A stretch of DNA of 64,000 bases from Mactra quadrangularis (GCA_025267735.1 CM046297.1:31956011-32020010), one strand, 5' to 3'; counted from the first letter of the stretch, positions 1 to 11,213 are shown. Translations and numbers: made by a program. Notes: generated from the letters alone by a model not told the origin.

Positions 1-614
1 AACAACAGCAGCAACAACTAAAACAGTTACATTAAAACACTAAGCAACAGCATTAACAACTAAAAGAATAACAGCAACAACCTAAAGCAATATAAAAATC
101 GAACAACAACATCCACAACTTAGAAAACAGCAGCAAAAACTCAAAACAACAGCAACAACGCCTTCATTAACTCTAAACAACAGCAACTACAACACAGAAA
201 ACAACATTCAACTCAAAACAACAACTTCAATTCAAGACAATAGCACCATTAACTCAAAACAACAGCAACAACTTCGAAAAGCAACATCGACATATCAACA
301 AACCATCAACTCAATATAACTGCATCAACTAAAAACAGCAACAACAACTCAAAACAACAAAATCATTTACACAAAACAATTGCAACAACTTAATCAACAT
401 TGACAACCAATAAAAACTACAACAAAAGCAACTCAAAACAATAGCAATAACATTTTAAACAATTAAATAAACAACTCAAATCTACATACTGAGAACAACT
501 AAAACAACAACAACGGAACCTCAAACCAATAACATCAACAACTAAAACAATTACATTAACAACTTAAAGTAACAGCAACAACAACTGAAAACAACAATAT
601 AGACTCAAAACAAT
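1..614. repeat. CAA/AAC-rich low-complexity tract
   Basis: This is a degenerate run of CAACA, AACAGC and CTAAAA words with almost no G on the plus strand. It looks like a decayed AAC trinucleotide array. No coding potential is visible. Confidence 0.8.
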
Positions 615-850
615 ATTGTTGCAGCTGATCTATATAGTTGATAGTGTCGAATCTGTTTTTTTAGTTTTAATGCTGTATTGTAAAGTTGTCATTTATGTTG
701 TTTTTAAATGTTGTTGCTTTTGTTAAACGTTAGTATTGTTGGTGGTGTGTTTTGAGTAAATAATGCTTCTGTTTTAAGTTTTTGTTGTTGTTCTTGTTAC
801 TTTGTGTTGATAATGTAATTATTTAATTAGGTGTTGCTATTGTTGCCTTT
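615..850. repeat. GTT-rich low-complexity tract
   Basis: Composition flips here from CAA-rich to TTG/GTT-rich, as if the preceding tract continued in the opposite orientation. The switch lies near position 615. No gene is visible. Confidence 0.65.
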
Positions 851-854
851 GCCA

Positions 855-968
855 ACGAGTTAGTTATCTCGTTATTACGAGTTAATTATCTCGTAATTAC
901 GAGTTAGTTATTTCGTTATTACGAGTTAATTATCTCGTTATTACAACAACAACAACAACAACAACAAC
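855..968. repeat. Short block of 22-bp palindromic satellite plus (AAC)n
   Basis: About four monomers of the 22-bp satellite found again at 1794-2366 occupy 855-944. A clean AAC microsatellite follows at 944-968. The stretch 970-1500 shows nothing recognisable. Confidence 0.8.
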
Positions 969-1514
969 CTTTATTGCTCTAAACATATACAACATGTTTA
1001 TGGCAAACAGAAATAAATTTACAAACACATATAGTGAACATGGCATTATCATAAACAGACATATGCAAAAAAGAAATTTAAATGAATCCTATGGTAATCA
1101 TCCGCTTATATACATGTATATAAAACCCATAGCAAACACATATAAGCATGTTGAAATAAAATGAAAAGATATACATAGTATTGTGCGTAGAGTTTGACCC
1201 CGACCTGACCTCTACGCAAGAATTCATTACTTTGAACACAAACGCGGAATTAATGCCCATATTCGTCGGGTCACGTGTAGAATATTATTAAAGGTCAGAT
1301 CGGAGTCAGCTTTACGAGCTATGAAAATATTAATTAAGACATCAAGTTTATAGTTAAGTACAAGTTATAACAAAAATATTGCGTCAATATGTAATAGGAG
1401 TGAAAATTAGAAAGTTATAAAGATGAGACCTGTTGTAGAGACAATACATAAGTTTGAATCATCGGCTAAATGAAAATAAGGAAAATGAATGTATGTAGTT
1501 AGCATGACAGTAAG

Positions 1515-1778
1515 TTAAGTTTTTCTCATTTGAAAACCGAAATATATAAATTTGGCTAATTTATTTAACGTTTTTCCTGACGTAGATGATAGCAACGACG
1601 TAAATTTGTTAATGTTCGGCCAGTGACAATAGTACGGGCTGAAGTATTTGCGCCCTAGTTCTCGGTAAAATGGACATACCAACAAGAAATGATATTCAGT
1701 TTCTATTTTATTCATATTGCAAAACCTACATATTCTGTCTTGTTTAGGAATATTATTGTGTCTGCCAGTCTCTATAAA
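1515..1778 (-). pseudogene. Non-LTR retrotransposon ORF2 C-terminal fragment
   Basis: Read on the minus strand, an open frame of about 87 codons ends at 1515. It carries the typical tail of LINE ORF2 proteins. A segment reading IETGRHNNIP leads into a zinc knuckle, C-x2-C-x9-H-x5-C (CRFC ... EYHFLLVCP). A leucine-rich tail and the stop follow. The frame stays open upstream of the first Met to about 1778, where a stop occurs, and the 22-bp satellite begins just beyond. This is therefore a 5'-truncated copy with no reverse transcriptase domain. The architecture matches the tail of the LINE at 18550-19570. Clade assignment (CR1, Jockey or other) is not possible by eye. Confidence 0.75.
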
Positions 1779-1793
1779 TTACAATTATTAATT

Positions 1794-2366
1794 AAGAGTT
1801 AGTTATCTCGTTATTACGAGTTAATTATCTCGTAATTACGAGTAAGTTATTTCGTTATCACGAGTTAGTTATCTCGTTATTACGAGTTAATTATCTCGTT
1901 ATTACGAGTTAGTTATCTCGTTATTACGAGTTAATTATCTCGTTATTACGAGTTAGTTATCTCGTTATTACGAGTTAATTATCTCGTAATTACGAGTTAG
2001 TTATTTCGTTATTACGAGTTAATTATCTCGTTATCACGAGTAAGTTATCTCGTTATTACGAGTTAATTATCTCGTTATTACGAGTTAGTTATCTCGTTAT
2101 TACGAGTTAATTATCTCGTTATTACGAGTTAGTTATCTCGTTATTACGAGTTAATTATCTCGTAATTACGAGTTAGTTATTTCGTTATTACGAGTTAATT
2201 ATCTCGTTATTACGAGTTAATTATCCCGTAATTACGAGTAAGTTATCTCGTTATTACGAGTTAATTATCTCGTAATTACGAGTTAGTTATCTCGTTATTA
2301 CGAGTTAATTATCTCGTAATTACGAGTAAGATATCTCGTTATTACGAGTTAGTTATCTCGTAATAA
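1794..2366. repeat. 22-bp palindromic satellite array
   Basis: About 26 tandem copies of a 22-bp monomer built on CGAGTTAGTTATCTCGTTAT. TTAGTT and TTAATT forms tend to alternate, suggesting a 44-bp dimer. Where the monomer ends in TCGTAATTACGA, the junction CTCGTAATTACGAG is a perfect 14-bp palindrome. A few copies carry single changes (TTTCG, TCACG, TCCCG). Confidence 0.9.
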
Positions 2367-2447
2367 CAACATAATATAATTTCATTTTTTATTTTTATGT
2401 GACACCATTCGGCTTTCGTACTACAGGATATCTGTTACGAAGATTGA
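2367..2447. other. Short AT-rich spacer
   Basis: This joins the satellite to the repeat copy at 2448. No feature is seen in it. Confidence 0.5.
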
Positions 2448-2545
2448 ATTATGACCGAAAATATTACTTTAATTAGGTGATGTAAATTTGGGCCAAAAAT
2501 GGCAGATCGGCGGGAATATGCATTATTTTGTGAAACAGTCTGCGA
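2448..2545 (+). repeat. Dispersed repeat, copy 1 of an inverted pair
   Basis: The segment from ACCGAAAATATT through AATGGCAGATCGGCGGGAA to GTGAAACAGTC recurs in reverse complement at 9755-9850. Similarity is interrupted by small gaps. The family is not recognised. The following bases to 3010 show only short frames without recognisable content. Confidence 0.65.
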
Positions 2546-3014
2546 ACCTTTATGTCAATTCGAATGGTACTGGTACAAAACCTTACGTGAATATCTTGAT
2601 TTAAACTTGTTATATTTGTTTTTCGTATGGGCCAAAATAATAGCGAAGGTAATGAAATTTGATAAAAATCTATGTCGTTACAAATCACTGTTATATAAAA
2701 TCACTACTGACAGTAACTGCTACATTTACCCACATAAAAAAAAGATTGTAAAAAGATTGTAAACCAAGTATTTTGCAAAAGGAACTCATATTACATACAT
2801 ATGACATATGAGATTTCGTATGAATCCCCCAACCAAAGTATGCTGTTCACCTGCGCATCACTTTTTACCCAAATCTTCGTATATGCACAATGGTGTTTCC
2901 TTTCTTGTCCTAAAACTATTCAATGATAGTAAGGAAACAAAAGTAAGGTCGATTATGCATATAGGAAGAAAAATGATTTACAAAAATATAATCTACTAAA
3001 ACAGTGAAAAGTTA

Positions 3015-3098
3015 AGTAACTGTCGAGATTCGAACCTATGCTAGATAAATCAAGAGACTTCGAACCAAACTATTTACCACGTACTCTATACAGACTGT
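3015..3098 (-). repeat. Possible tRNA-derived SINE head
   Basis: On the minus strand a B-box-like AGGTTCGAATCTCG lies about 50 nt downstream of an A-box-like stretch ending GTGG. Acceptor-stem pairing is not evident, so a functional tRNA is unlikely. The tail of the putative SINE is not delimited. Confidence 0.3.
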
Positions 3099-3504
3099 CA
3101 ATGTAAAATATCACGGGGGCCCAACTCCGTCACAACGTGAGTGGATTTCTGTCGAGCTTATGTCACGGATGCCTGTCGATAGTGATACGGATTTTTGACG
3201 AGCATTGAAGAACTTAACGGACAGAAAAGGTAGTTACGTATTTTCCCATCGATAAGAAGCCAATGATAAGTAATATTTGATAAGTGATGATTTTTAAACT
3301 CTTATCAATGTCGTTTTTATTGAAGAATCAACCAAAATGCAAAACCTAGATGTCACGGATTTTTTCCCGTCATGTCACAGTTTATATGACAGTACTTGCG
3401 TTAATGTCACAGTATTACTGACGATAGTTTTCATTTTTTTCAGGCTTCCCGAGCAAGATGTAAATGTTGAAGCCACATATATATACATGTATGTATATAT
3501 ATAT

Positions 3505-3886
3505 AATGCTTTTAGCTCGACTTTTCGAAAAACATAGAGCTAATGCGTCGGCGTTGGTTTGGAGGTTAAAGTTTTTTAACTTCCAAGATATGTGACTTTT
3601 AGTTTAATAGTTTTACTTAATCTACACGGCTTTTCAAGGACGTAACTGTGGATGAATTGTTTTTGGAGTTATGCTCCTTTATATTCTAACATACTTTAAG
3701 ATTAAAATTTGTTCAAATGAAATACATTAGTACTTATAAATATATTTGAACGGAAGTTGGTATGCATTTTCCTTCTTTATCTATTAGACTTTAAAGGGAC
3801 ATAACTCTGGATGAAATACTTTCGGAGTTATGCCCCTTTATACTTATAATATTTAAGGTTAAAGTTTATTTAAATTAAATATATTC
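3505..3886 (+). mobile_element. Element E, left part (hairpin-repeat transposon)
   Basis: The left end, around GCTCGACTTTTCGAAAAAC, resembles in inverse the right end near 5845-5870 (GCTAGACTTTTCGAG on the minus strand). This suggests terminal inverted repeats. The inside holds units about 155 bp long. Each contains a small hairpin that pairs GGGACATAACTC with GAGTTATGCCCCTTT (for example near 3795-3840). The element stops at 3886, where another transposon is inserted, and resumes near 5490. Confidence 0.55.
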
Positions 3887-5487
3887 AGGGCCCGGTTTCA
3901 CGAAAGCTCTCATAACTTAAATAAATTTAAGATTGTCTTAAATATTTTGGCCGTAACTATGAGTATCTTATAAAATATTTTAAGTGGATTTCACGAAGCC
4001 TTTCTTACATACCGGTAAGTATAAATTTAGGGTTGATGTAAGTGACCCAAACTTAAACCAACAATAGTACTAAATGTCCAACGTGTTTTAATGATGGACT
4101 CTAGAGCGTAAACGGTTAGACTGTTGTGCTTGAAACATTATTTTTGTCTGGCATAGGTTCGAACCCTGAATGTTGACTTTTTCACTTTTGGTCCATTTTT
4201 TTCTATTTTTGTCAATCATTTGTGTTATTTTATTATGCACAATTATCTTACCTTCACTTCATTGTTGTACTTGTAGAGTCAAGTATTTTTCAAAATTACA
4301 ATATTGTGCATCAGCGAAGATTGAATAATAAGTGATAAGTAGGTAATTAGTGGAGAATTTCAGGGTAAAGTTATAAGATTCATACGAAATATCATATATT
4401 TTGGGTCATTATCTAAGTTTGGAGACGAGCGTTATTTAATTTAAATAATAAAATCTGCAAAATTGCAATGCAAATTATGATGCCCGATTTGGCTAACTTA
4501 AAATCAAGGTGGTATGTCAAATGTATTACTAGTATGTGATTAAAGTACCCTTTGCTAAATATTTAATTTACAACTTTTTGAATTGGTGCAAATGTTCCAG
4601 GAAGGCAAACAAAAGCATTACTTGAATTGTAGTGCACGGATCAGTCAGTTATTGCCCGTTAGGTTGGGTGACAACTATTCCTTCATTAAACAGTTAGAAA
4701 ATCGCTTAAAATGGCTTTTGGCGAATGATGTCCACCTTACAATATGCTTGATATTCTCTTACTGTCTTACCATAGGTTTGTCATTCGCGGATTGGCTGGA
4801 CAGTGGGTTTAACATGCATTGCATGCCTTGCAAGAGTATGGTGGTTAAAAACGTTTACATAACCTATTTTTAAAATGGTTCGACTTTCATTACTTGCATC
4901 GAAAAAATGAACTGTTTATATTACAAATTATCGTTAAAATCTACAAACTATGAATCCTAAAAACATAACGAATGAATTTAGCATACTTAATATGTCATGC
5001 ATCGTAAACAAAAATGCTGAATATAGGTGTAAATATTTAAGCGGAAAATGCAACGAAGTCCCATTTATTGTTGTTTACATGTATATATATTTAGGGGATA
5101 GTTAAGGTATTGAATAAAGATATGATTGCAATGTGTTATAATACGATAATAATAATAATAATAAAACACCGTTGGATTACGGTGCGATTTGGTGACGAAT
5201 GCGTATTAAAATTAAAAATAATGGAATTGAATTAATTAATTAATCAATTTTCTGTTAGAATGATTGTCATCTCTAAAATCTTAACAGAATGATGATCGAT
5301 TTTTATATTAAAGTTTTTATTCGTTTTAATCTGCTAGTTTTATAATTATTTATATAATAATACATAAACTCAACTCAGCCAACACTAAGTCTTGAAGTAG
5401 TGCAGGAACTGTCATACTTAACCTTATACGTGAGGGGACGAATAAATTCAACGCTTAAATGAATCGTAGCAGATGAAAATGTACTTG
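3887..5487 (+). mobile_element. GGCCCGGTTTCACGAA-type transposon, plus copy
   Basis: It starts with GGCCCGGTTTCACGAAAGC at about 3889, a terminus also seen at 59413. The segment 4440-5480 matches, in reverse complement, pieces of 59750-62640. These include the stretch around 5370-5480, which pairs with 59750-59870. The right end is truncated relative to the second copy, and the host element E resumes directly afterwards. A 96-codon open frame at 4583-4873 is shared, in diverged form, with the second copy at 62173-62463. It resembles no family I recognise. Confidence 0.55.
4583..4873 (+). pseudogene. Uncharacterised short ORF inside the transposon
   Basis: This 96-codon open frame encodes a Cys-rich, hydrophobic peptide with KHYLNCSARI near the start, LTICLIFSYCLTIG in the middle and MVVKNVYI near the end. 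The second transposon copy (62173-62463, minus) keeps a frame with the same landmarks and many substitutions. That could mean past coding constraint, or only limited decay. No domain is recognised, no promoter is visible, and it may be non-coding. Confidence 0.3.
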
Positions 5488-5880
5488 AAGTGAAAAGAAG
5501 TATATACTCATTGAGATATTTTATTGAAAGGTGGTATTCATTGTTACTACATCTACACAACTATAGAGGGACATAACTCTTGATGAATTATTTTTGGAAT
5601 GATCCCCTTTAATTTTAATGTTAAAATTTGTTAAAATTGAAATATTTTTAGTACTTAATTAAAATATCTAATTGAAAGTAGGTATGCTTATTCATTGATG
5701 CTACGTCTACTTGACTATGAAGGGACGTTACTATGGATGTATGTTATAGAAGTTATGTCCCTTTTATATGAGTTGGTTATTATTCTTTGACTGATTTATT
5801 TCATTTGAAAAAGTAAGATAAACCTTGCCACGAGCAAAACACTCGAAAAGTCTAGCGCGCTGTCCTTGGACTGCTCTTGT
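5488..5880 (+). mobile_element. Element E, right part
   Basis: Two further hairpin units (AGGGACATAACTC... near 5566 and AGGGACGTTACTA... near 5717) are followed by the terminal segment GCCACGAGCAAAACACTCG to GCGCGCTGTCCTTGGACTG. The same terminal segment appears inverted at 37730-37790. This is the continuation of the copy broken at 3886. Confidence 0.55.
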
Positions 5881-6557
5881 TACATTCTATCTATCAATTG
5901 ATACTTAATACATTTTTATAGGTAATATTGCTGTACACGTTTGATATTTTGACATAATTATAATCTTTATTTAATAAATAAGTTCAGGACAGCGTTCCTC
6001 CTGCACTCCATTGCTTTGATTAACTAAGCAATTGAATAACCATGTAGACGTGTTAATGACGTATATTGTCGCGTTAAATTGGCATAATCAAAAGTATTAA
6101 TTACCAGCCTCCCATGTTTTTGTACCAATTAAGCAATATTCATTAGCATTTCAACTTGAAAAAGTTCATATGGATCGCGCTATTTTTATTTCATAATTAA
6201 CAATATAAGTATATTAATAAGTTCTGTTTAATGCTAATGGACACTTTTAGAAACCTCATACTCGGCAATTTTCTTTAGCTTGACCATTCTTTGACTAGCT
6301 TGACATTCGGACCACATCGGTCATTCAGTACAAATAACCTCGAACATTATTTAGACGCCATTTTGGAACTACATTTTGAGTCGCATGACCAAACAAGATT
6401 TTTTTATCCGATCTTCAAGTCAACAAATCCACGACCGATTAGAAGAAAACACACAAATTAATGATATAAACTATTACGTGCTTCGTTTTCGTATGAAATA
6501 AAATCCCAATTTCAAGGTGGACCCACATGAATTCTATCGAGATTAAACATTCAATGA
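5881..6557. other. AT-rich intergenic DNA
   Basis: No exon, hairpin or tandem repeat could be supported in this stretch. Confidence 0.4.
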
Positions 6558-6872
6558 AAGCCGTCCGGCTAGCTCAGTTGGTAGCACGCAAGTCTACTAA
6601 TCTAAGGGTCGTGGGATCTTTTCCCGGGCGGGGCATTCTTTCGTGGAGCTTAGTCATGAAATTATTTCAACGGCCATTGTCTTTCTTACCCTGAATGATT
6701 CTTAATTATGTAGGACAGTTGTCAGTCACTGACGAAATTGTGCGCTGGGTAGTTGGTTAATAGCTAAATCCAGAGATTTATCCTTTCCAAGAACAGTTAG
6801 TATGTTGACTGACCGCTGTTATATGACCTATACAATGTTTTGCTACGGCGTTAAACCCAATAAAAACAAAAA
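6558..6872 (+). mobile_element. tRNA-Lys-derived SINE, full length
   Basis: The head GTCCGGCTAGCTCAGTTGG is an A box nearly identical to animal tRNA-Lys, and TCTAAGGGTCGTGGGATC matches its anticodon and variable region. The B-box area is eroded. The body includes GGACAGTTGTCAGTCACTGAC and CCAGAGATTTATCC. It ends at TACGGCGTTAAACCCAATAAAA, an A-rich tail. Related copies or pieces lie at 31905, 33184, 37590, 38491, 56132, 57144 and 60715. Confidence 0.8.
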
Positions 6873-7100
6873 CAAACATTCAATGAATGGTCGAGGTGTT
6901 CCGAATTTTGTCATCGACATACGACATATTCAAACGTAAGGGGTGTCGTCAATTTGGAAGGGGTGTCAGATTGGAGTCGGACATTTCCCTTCTTGTCTTA
7001 AAATTCATATCTTATAATACGTGAAAAATAATTGATAAATTATCAAGGTTTTACTCTTAAATATTGACTTCACGAATATATAATTCAGAATTCATTTCAA
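6873..7100. other. Spacer with no recognised feature
   Basis: Short AT-rich DNA between the SINE and the tRNA-like head. Nothing is seen in it. Confidence 0.4.
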
Positions 7101-7192
7101 AGGAGCGGGCATGGTCGAGCGGTTACGACGTAGAACAGGTTGTTATTGGATAGCCAGTCCCGGGTTGGTTCGATTTCTATCTAAATCCTTTG
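7101..7192 (+). repeat. tRNA-Ser-like SINE head
   Basis: The A-box-like TGGTCGAGCGGTTACGAC and the B-box-like GGTTCGATTTC are spaced as in a tRNA with a long variable arm. The start GGAGCGGGCA has no matching acceptor strand, so this is a tRNA-related SINE head and not a tRNA gene. A similar head is at 39893. Confidence 0.5.
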
Positions 7193-7228
7193 CCGTTGTT
7201 TCCTTAAGGCAGAAACTTTATCTTAAGG

Positions 7229-8624
7229 CCCCGTTACATCAAACTAGTTCCCAGAACGTTCGACCCCGTCCTAAAAATATCGCGAAACTGGTTGTGAACG
7301 AGCAAGAACGTGCCGTTTAAGTCGGAAAATGTCAGTTATACATTCATAGTTCGTTCAAAACCAGTTCATAATACGTGCATTTCGTTTTTATCCCGTCTGT
7401 AGTCGTTTGTATCGGGATCAGATCGGGTAAAATTGCTCGTTCTCGTCACGAGACACCGTCTCCAACTAGTCAAAACCGTTCGTAGACAGTTTTAACCCGT
7501 TCATAACTAGTTCTTCTAAGCTCCTTTACTATTGACCATCCCGTTTAAGACCGTTTAACTCGTTTTAAGTACGTTCCCATCTCGTTCAAAGAGCGTTATG
7601 AACGTAATGACGTCACGTTCTGATCCGATTGCTATGAATATCCAGGACGTTTATATCCGTTGGCATTCTCGTTCCGCGGCACTAGCTGTGAGGACACCAT
7701 TTGTCAAGCATCGCTGTGACCATCATGCCTCCAAAAAAGAGCAGAGCCAGACAAGCGGTGCGTGTTAAGACAATCGCTTCCAAAAATCACCTGCTTACAT
7801 GAAGCTTTTGAAAACCAGCCTCAAGTTAAGCCTAAGGATGCTCAGCCTCCTTAGCCAGTCTATGGAAATAAGGGTGTTGTATCTCCTGCTTCTTCTAATG
7901 ACTCAGACAGCCAGCATTCGGGATTAGGGCAGAGTCAGAAGCCAGAAAAAAAGAAGAAAACTTAGGCATACACCCATCTCTTGGTGAGAAATGGTCTGTA
8001 TTTATACCAAACCTTGCCAGATCGTACTGTAGACGTTATTGTGTTGTACGAACTGCATACGAACGCAATAAACTTACTAAAACGAGTAGAACGTACCAAA
8101 AACCTACTGCGAACTTTAAGAACTGTGTATTAACGAATTTAACGTGTTGCAAACTGGTTCAGAACTTTATAATTTGTTTTCATACATTTGGACGGGATAA
8201 CAACGCATGCACTATGGACGTAATCAAGTCGAGTTAAGTCTGTGTGCAAACGGAATGAACCGAGTTACATACGGAACAGGTCGGTGTGTAAACGTACTGC
8301 AAATTGAGGCCCGATCGAACTACGACAAGTCACGTCCCGAGTACGATCCCAGTACGGCAATTTCGTTCTCTGCTCGCTCATTCCGTTGCCAGTACGTTGT
8401 TACTCAGTCTAATTGCAGAACGAAGTGGTCACAGAAAATTTTTAAGTCGACTCAAAGTTCTGAAACCCCATTCTCGCTCAACCCCGTCCGAGCTTGTCAA
8501 TCACGTTCGTATACAGACCGTAGAAAGTTGCTACTACGTCCAGTCAGTTTTCACACAGTTGGAACTCGTTCAGTCCAATTTTTCAGAACGTAGTGAGAAC
8601 GAGTTTGGTGTAACAGGGGTATTA
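7229..8624. mobile_element. Long-TIR, CGTT-rich DNA transposon remnant
   Basis: The left end CCCCGTTACATCAAACTAG matches the reverse complement of the right end, CCCCTGTTACACCAAACTCG. Both arms (about 7229-7660 and 8030-8624) are unusually CpG-rich. They are built from degenerate words around ACGTTC or GAACG in inverse orientation. Between the arms is a short relic reading frame starting MPPKKSRARQ at 7725 and interrupted by stops. Open frames of 100-130 codons across the arms follow the repeat composition and are not called as genes. Confidence 0.5.
7725..7800 (+). pseudogene. Relic transposon ORF start
   Basis: A basic N-terminus, MPPKKSRARQAVRVKT, runs about 25 codons before a stop. Downstream sequence to 7965 is Ser/Gln/Lys-rich in composition but broken by stops in each frame. 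It lies in the centre of the long-TIR element and probably represents its decayed gene. No transposase catalytic motif is visible. Confidence 0.3.
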
Positions 8625-9446
8625 CTAGATCACTCCTGGGGGACCAGGAAGTGGACTTGAAAGTGATTACTCTAAGTTATCAGAACTTGTTTCACAATCG
8701 AGCTAAAATAAATTAGTATACAATTCATTTCAAATTAAGAGTAGTTTCATATTTGTTTTATTCAAGTATCATTTTCCTCATACTTAATTCACCGATATAA
8801 TTTAACGTTTTAACACTTTAGCCAAGTCATTTTGCAACTGTGCTTATTTTTGTTGAAATCCATTTAACCAATGTGTGTACATGAATAAGTCTTATTGCTT
8901 GCCAAAGGTTTATAATCCGGCCTTAGATCTCAGAAAACAAGTAAAAACTTAATCCCTAATCCCCCTAATTCGATTTATAATTAAAAAATATTATAGGCCT
9001 TCGTTAGTGTGTGAAGTTTCAAATAAACAGACATAAAATGTTAAAAACTTGATAAACAATGTAAAGAAACAATAAATCAATTTCATCGGGAATATATTTT
9101 CGTTTAGAAATCTTTTTGTTTTTGTATTGTTTTTCAACACTCGCTACTTCATGTTACTTAAAGACGAGGGTGTAGTTTAAACGAAAATTTGAAAAACTTG
9201 TCGTTTTTTTTTATAAAGGACGAAACAATATAAAAACGAAAGAAATGTGAAAGAAGAAATTTTCATTGTTTAATTTAAATTCAACAGGGAATTAATTTAA
9301 AGTGGTTATGGTGAAAACGCATGGAATTCACAGAGTTGTTCCGAAGGAATATTCCAGGAGGTTCGTGAAGTCATAAGAATCTTTCGAATGAAGAGTACTT
9401 ACATGAAGTCGACACTCAAAATCATCTAAAATTACTGAGAAAAAAA
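8625..9446. other. Upstream region of the receptor gene
   Basis: About 0.8 kb of AT-rich DNA precedes the putative first exon. No convincing TATA box or CpG island can be assigned. If exon 1 is right, this region should contain the promoter and 5' UTR. Confidence 0.35.
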
Positions 9447-9492
9447 ATGTTTTTATATCGGTGTATTAGTATTTTCGTGCTGCTCGCCAATG
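9447..9492 (+). CDS. Receptor exon 1: signal peptide
   Basis: The ATG at 9447 opens MFLYRCISIFVLLAN, a compact hydrophobic leader, followed immediately by the consensus donor GTAAGT at 9493. The exon ends one base into a codon, and that base plus CA at the start of exon 2 gives Ala. A phase-1 junction directly after the signal peptide is usual for this family. The A-rich stretch before the ATG is compatible with a start context. The weakness is distance: intron 1 would be about 34.7 kb, so an alternative first exon nearer to 44208 cannot be excluded by eye. RNA evidence would settle this. Confidence 0.5.
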
Positions 9493-9754
9493 GTAAGTTC
9501 CAGCGATTAGCTTATTTTAATTTGTTTTTTAACATGTTTTTGACCAGTGATTTTATATAACAGGGATTTGTAACGATAAATAAACGTAATAGATTTTCAT
9601 CAAATTTCACTGTCGTCGCTATTATTTCGGTCCATACGGAAAACAAGTATAACAAGTTTAAATAAAAGTATTCACATGAAATTTTGTATAAGTACCATTC
9701 AAATTGCCATAAATGTTAGGGAAAATGTGTTTCTAGATGATTTTGTGGTAAATA

Positions 9755-9850
9755 ACGCTCACTGACTGTTTAAAAAAGATGCATTTTCCCGCCGATCTGC
9801 CATTTTACCCCTAATTTTACATCACCTAAAGCCATATTTTCGGTTATAAT
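9755..9850 (-). repeat. Dispersed repeat, copy 2 of an inverted pair
   Basis: The reverse complement of this segment matches 2448-2545 through ATGGCAGATCGGCGGGAA and TAGGTGATGTAAA. It lies about 260 bp inside intron 1. Confidence 0.65.
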
Positions 9851-11130
9851 TGCAACAATTTTTTGTCAAAAACTTCAGAAACATTCACAAGTTGCATGGA
9901 AGACATCTACAAAAACATAAATCAAATTTTTAATCTCTGGAATAGTTTGTACAGCCTGCTTCAGCCAGTTATAGACAGTGACGACCTTGAAAATTCAATA
10001 AAGCACTTCGTTACAAATCCCTGTTATACAGAATCTCTGTTTTGACGCGCCGAAATATATGATTCGCTGCACTTGGGTGACATAGATTTTACTTTTTTAC
10101 ATTTTAAAATATAAATTATCAAAAAATCTATTTACAATAATATCTTCAGTTCTAAAATTATGTATTGTTTTCAGTATATTAACAAAGAACAAATTATGCC
10201 TTTATATAACGGATAGTATACAATTGAAGCGCCGACAGATGTCAGTTTGTTTTTTCGCTACGAAAATGTTCTTGGTTTCGTACCGAACATCTGGGATAAG
10301 ATAATGTGTTAGTGTATTATGATCTTTCGTGATGCACTGTCAATTATACAACGGCGAGGAATCTGAATACTTTCCTACGTTTCAATTTCCAGTCGTTATA
10401 TTAATATATAAAGGACAGTTGAGCATATTAGATTATAAATCATTTCCAACGGCGATTGGGTATATATTTATATCACTTTTGCAGTCTGACTTTAGAAGCC
10501 ATCTTTTTGAACGATGGTCACATTTATTGTTAAGCAATGGATTGCTAGATTGTTAGATTGGTGTCCACAGAGATTAACATAACAAGACCAACTTTACAAT
10601 GCCTACACCTCCTGAATTTTCAGATTTATACACAACAGTTAGTTATCCTGCAAAAAGCACTGTACATAGCTTGCAAATGATGACCATTATCGGCCATGTC
10701 CCATCTAATAAAGATTGTTTCGTTTTTTGACAAAATCGTGGTTGGAATGTAATATACATGATCACTCATAGCTCCGGGAATATAAATCATTATATACAAA
10801 GTACTTTTAAACCTCTATAGTGCATAGTTAAACCGTGTATTCTACTTTCGATTTCAAATTACTGTGTAGAGAATGACAGATGTAAACACGTTATCATGAA
10901 GGTTTAACTACCGGTTAAAAAGTTTTATTTAATGAGGATAGTTGGTTGGATAGTCAAATTTTATCGAGTAGACACAAAATTCATACTCTATTTGTTCAGT
11001 ATACATGAAGGGGGAAATTGTTAGAATGTAAACATTGCCACGTGTTTTCAGGTAAACAAACAGTTTACCCATGATGCGCGGCGTATCCGTACAAAGGTCA
11101 GTCAGACCGTTTGTGTACAGAATGCCCATT
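9851..11130. other. AT-rich intronic DNA
   Basis: Short frames at 9863-10045 and 10329-10556 show no family features. No repeat or RNA gene is recognised. Confidence 0.4.
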
Positions 11131-11136
11131 GCCCAA

Positions 11137-11213
11137 CTCAACCAAAAAACACCCAAAAAATGGGTGCTTTTTGGTTGATTCCGCCCAAAAAGGACCCCAT
11201 TTTTGGGCGGCTT
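11137..11213. repeat. Two adjacent hairpins
   Basis: The first pairs CAACCAAAAAACACCC with GGGTGCTTTTTGGTTG. The second pairs CCGCCCAAAAA with TTTTTGGGCGG around an 8-nt loop and is perfect. They lie immediately left of the TIR element at 11232. Confidence 0.7.

Noticed and set aside
6558..6640. tRNA-Lys gene
   Set aside because: The T-arm and acceptor 3' strand are eroded, and a SINE body with a tail follows directly.
8207..8660. Overlapping 128- and 118-codon frames
   Set aside because: They lie in the CpG-rich inverted arm of a transposon and owe their openness to GAACG/CGTTC composition.
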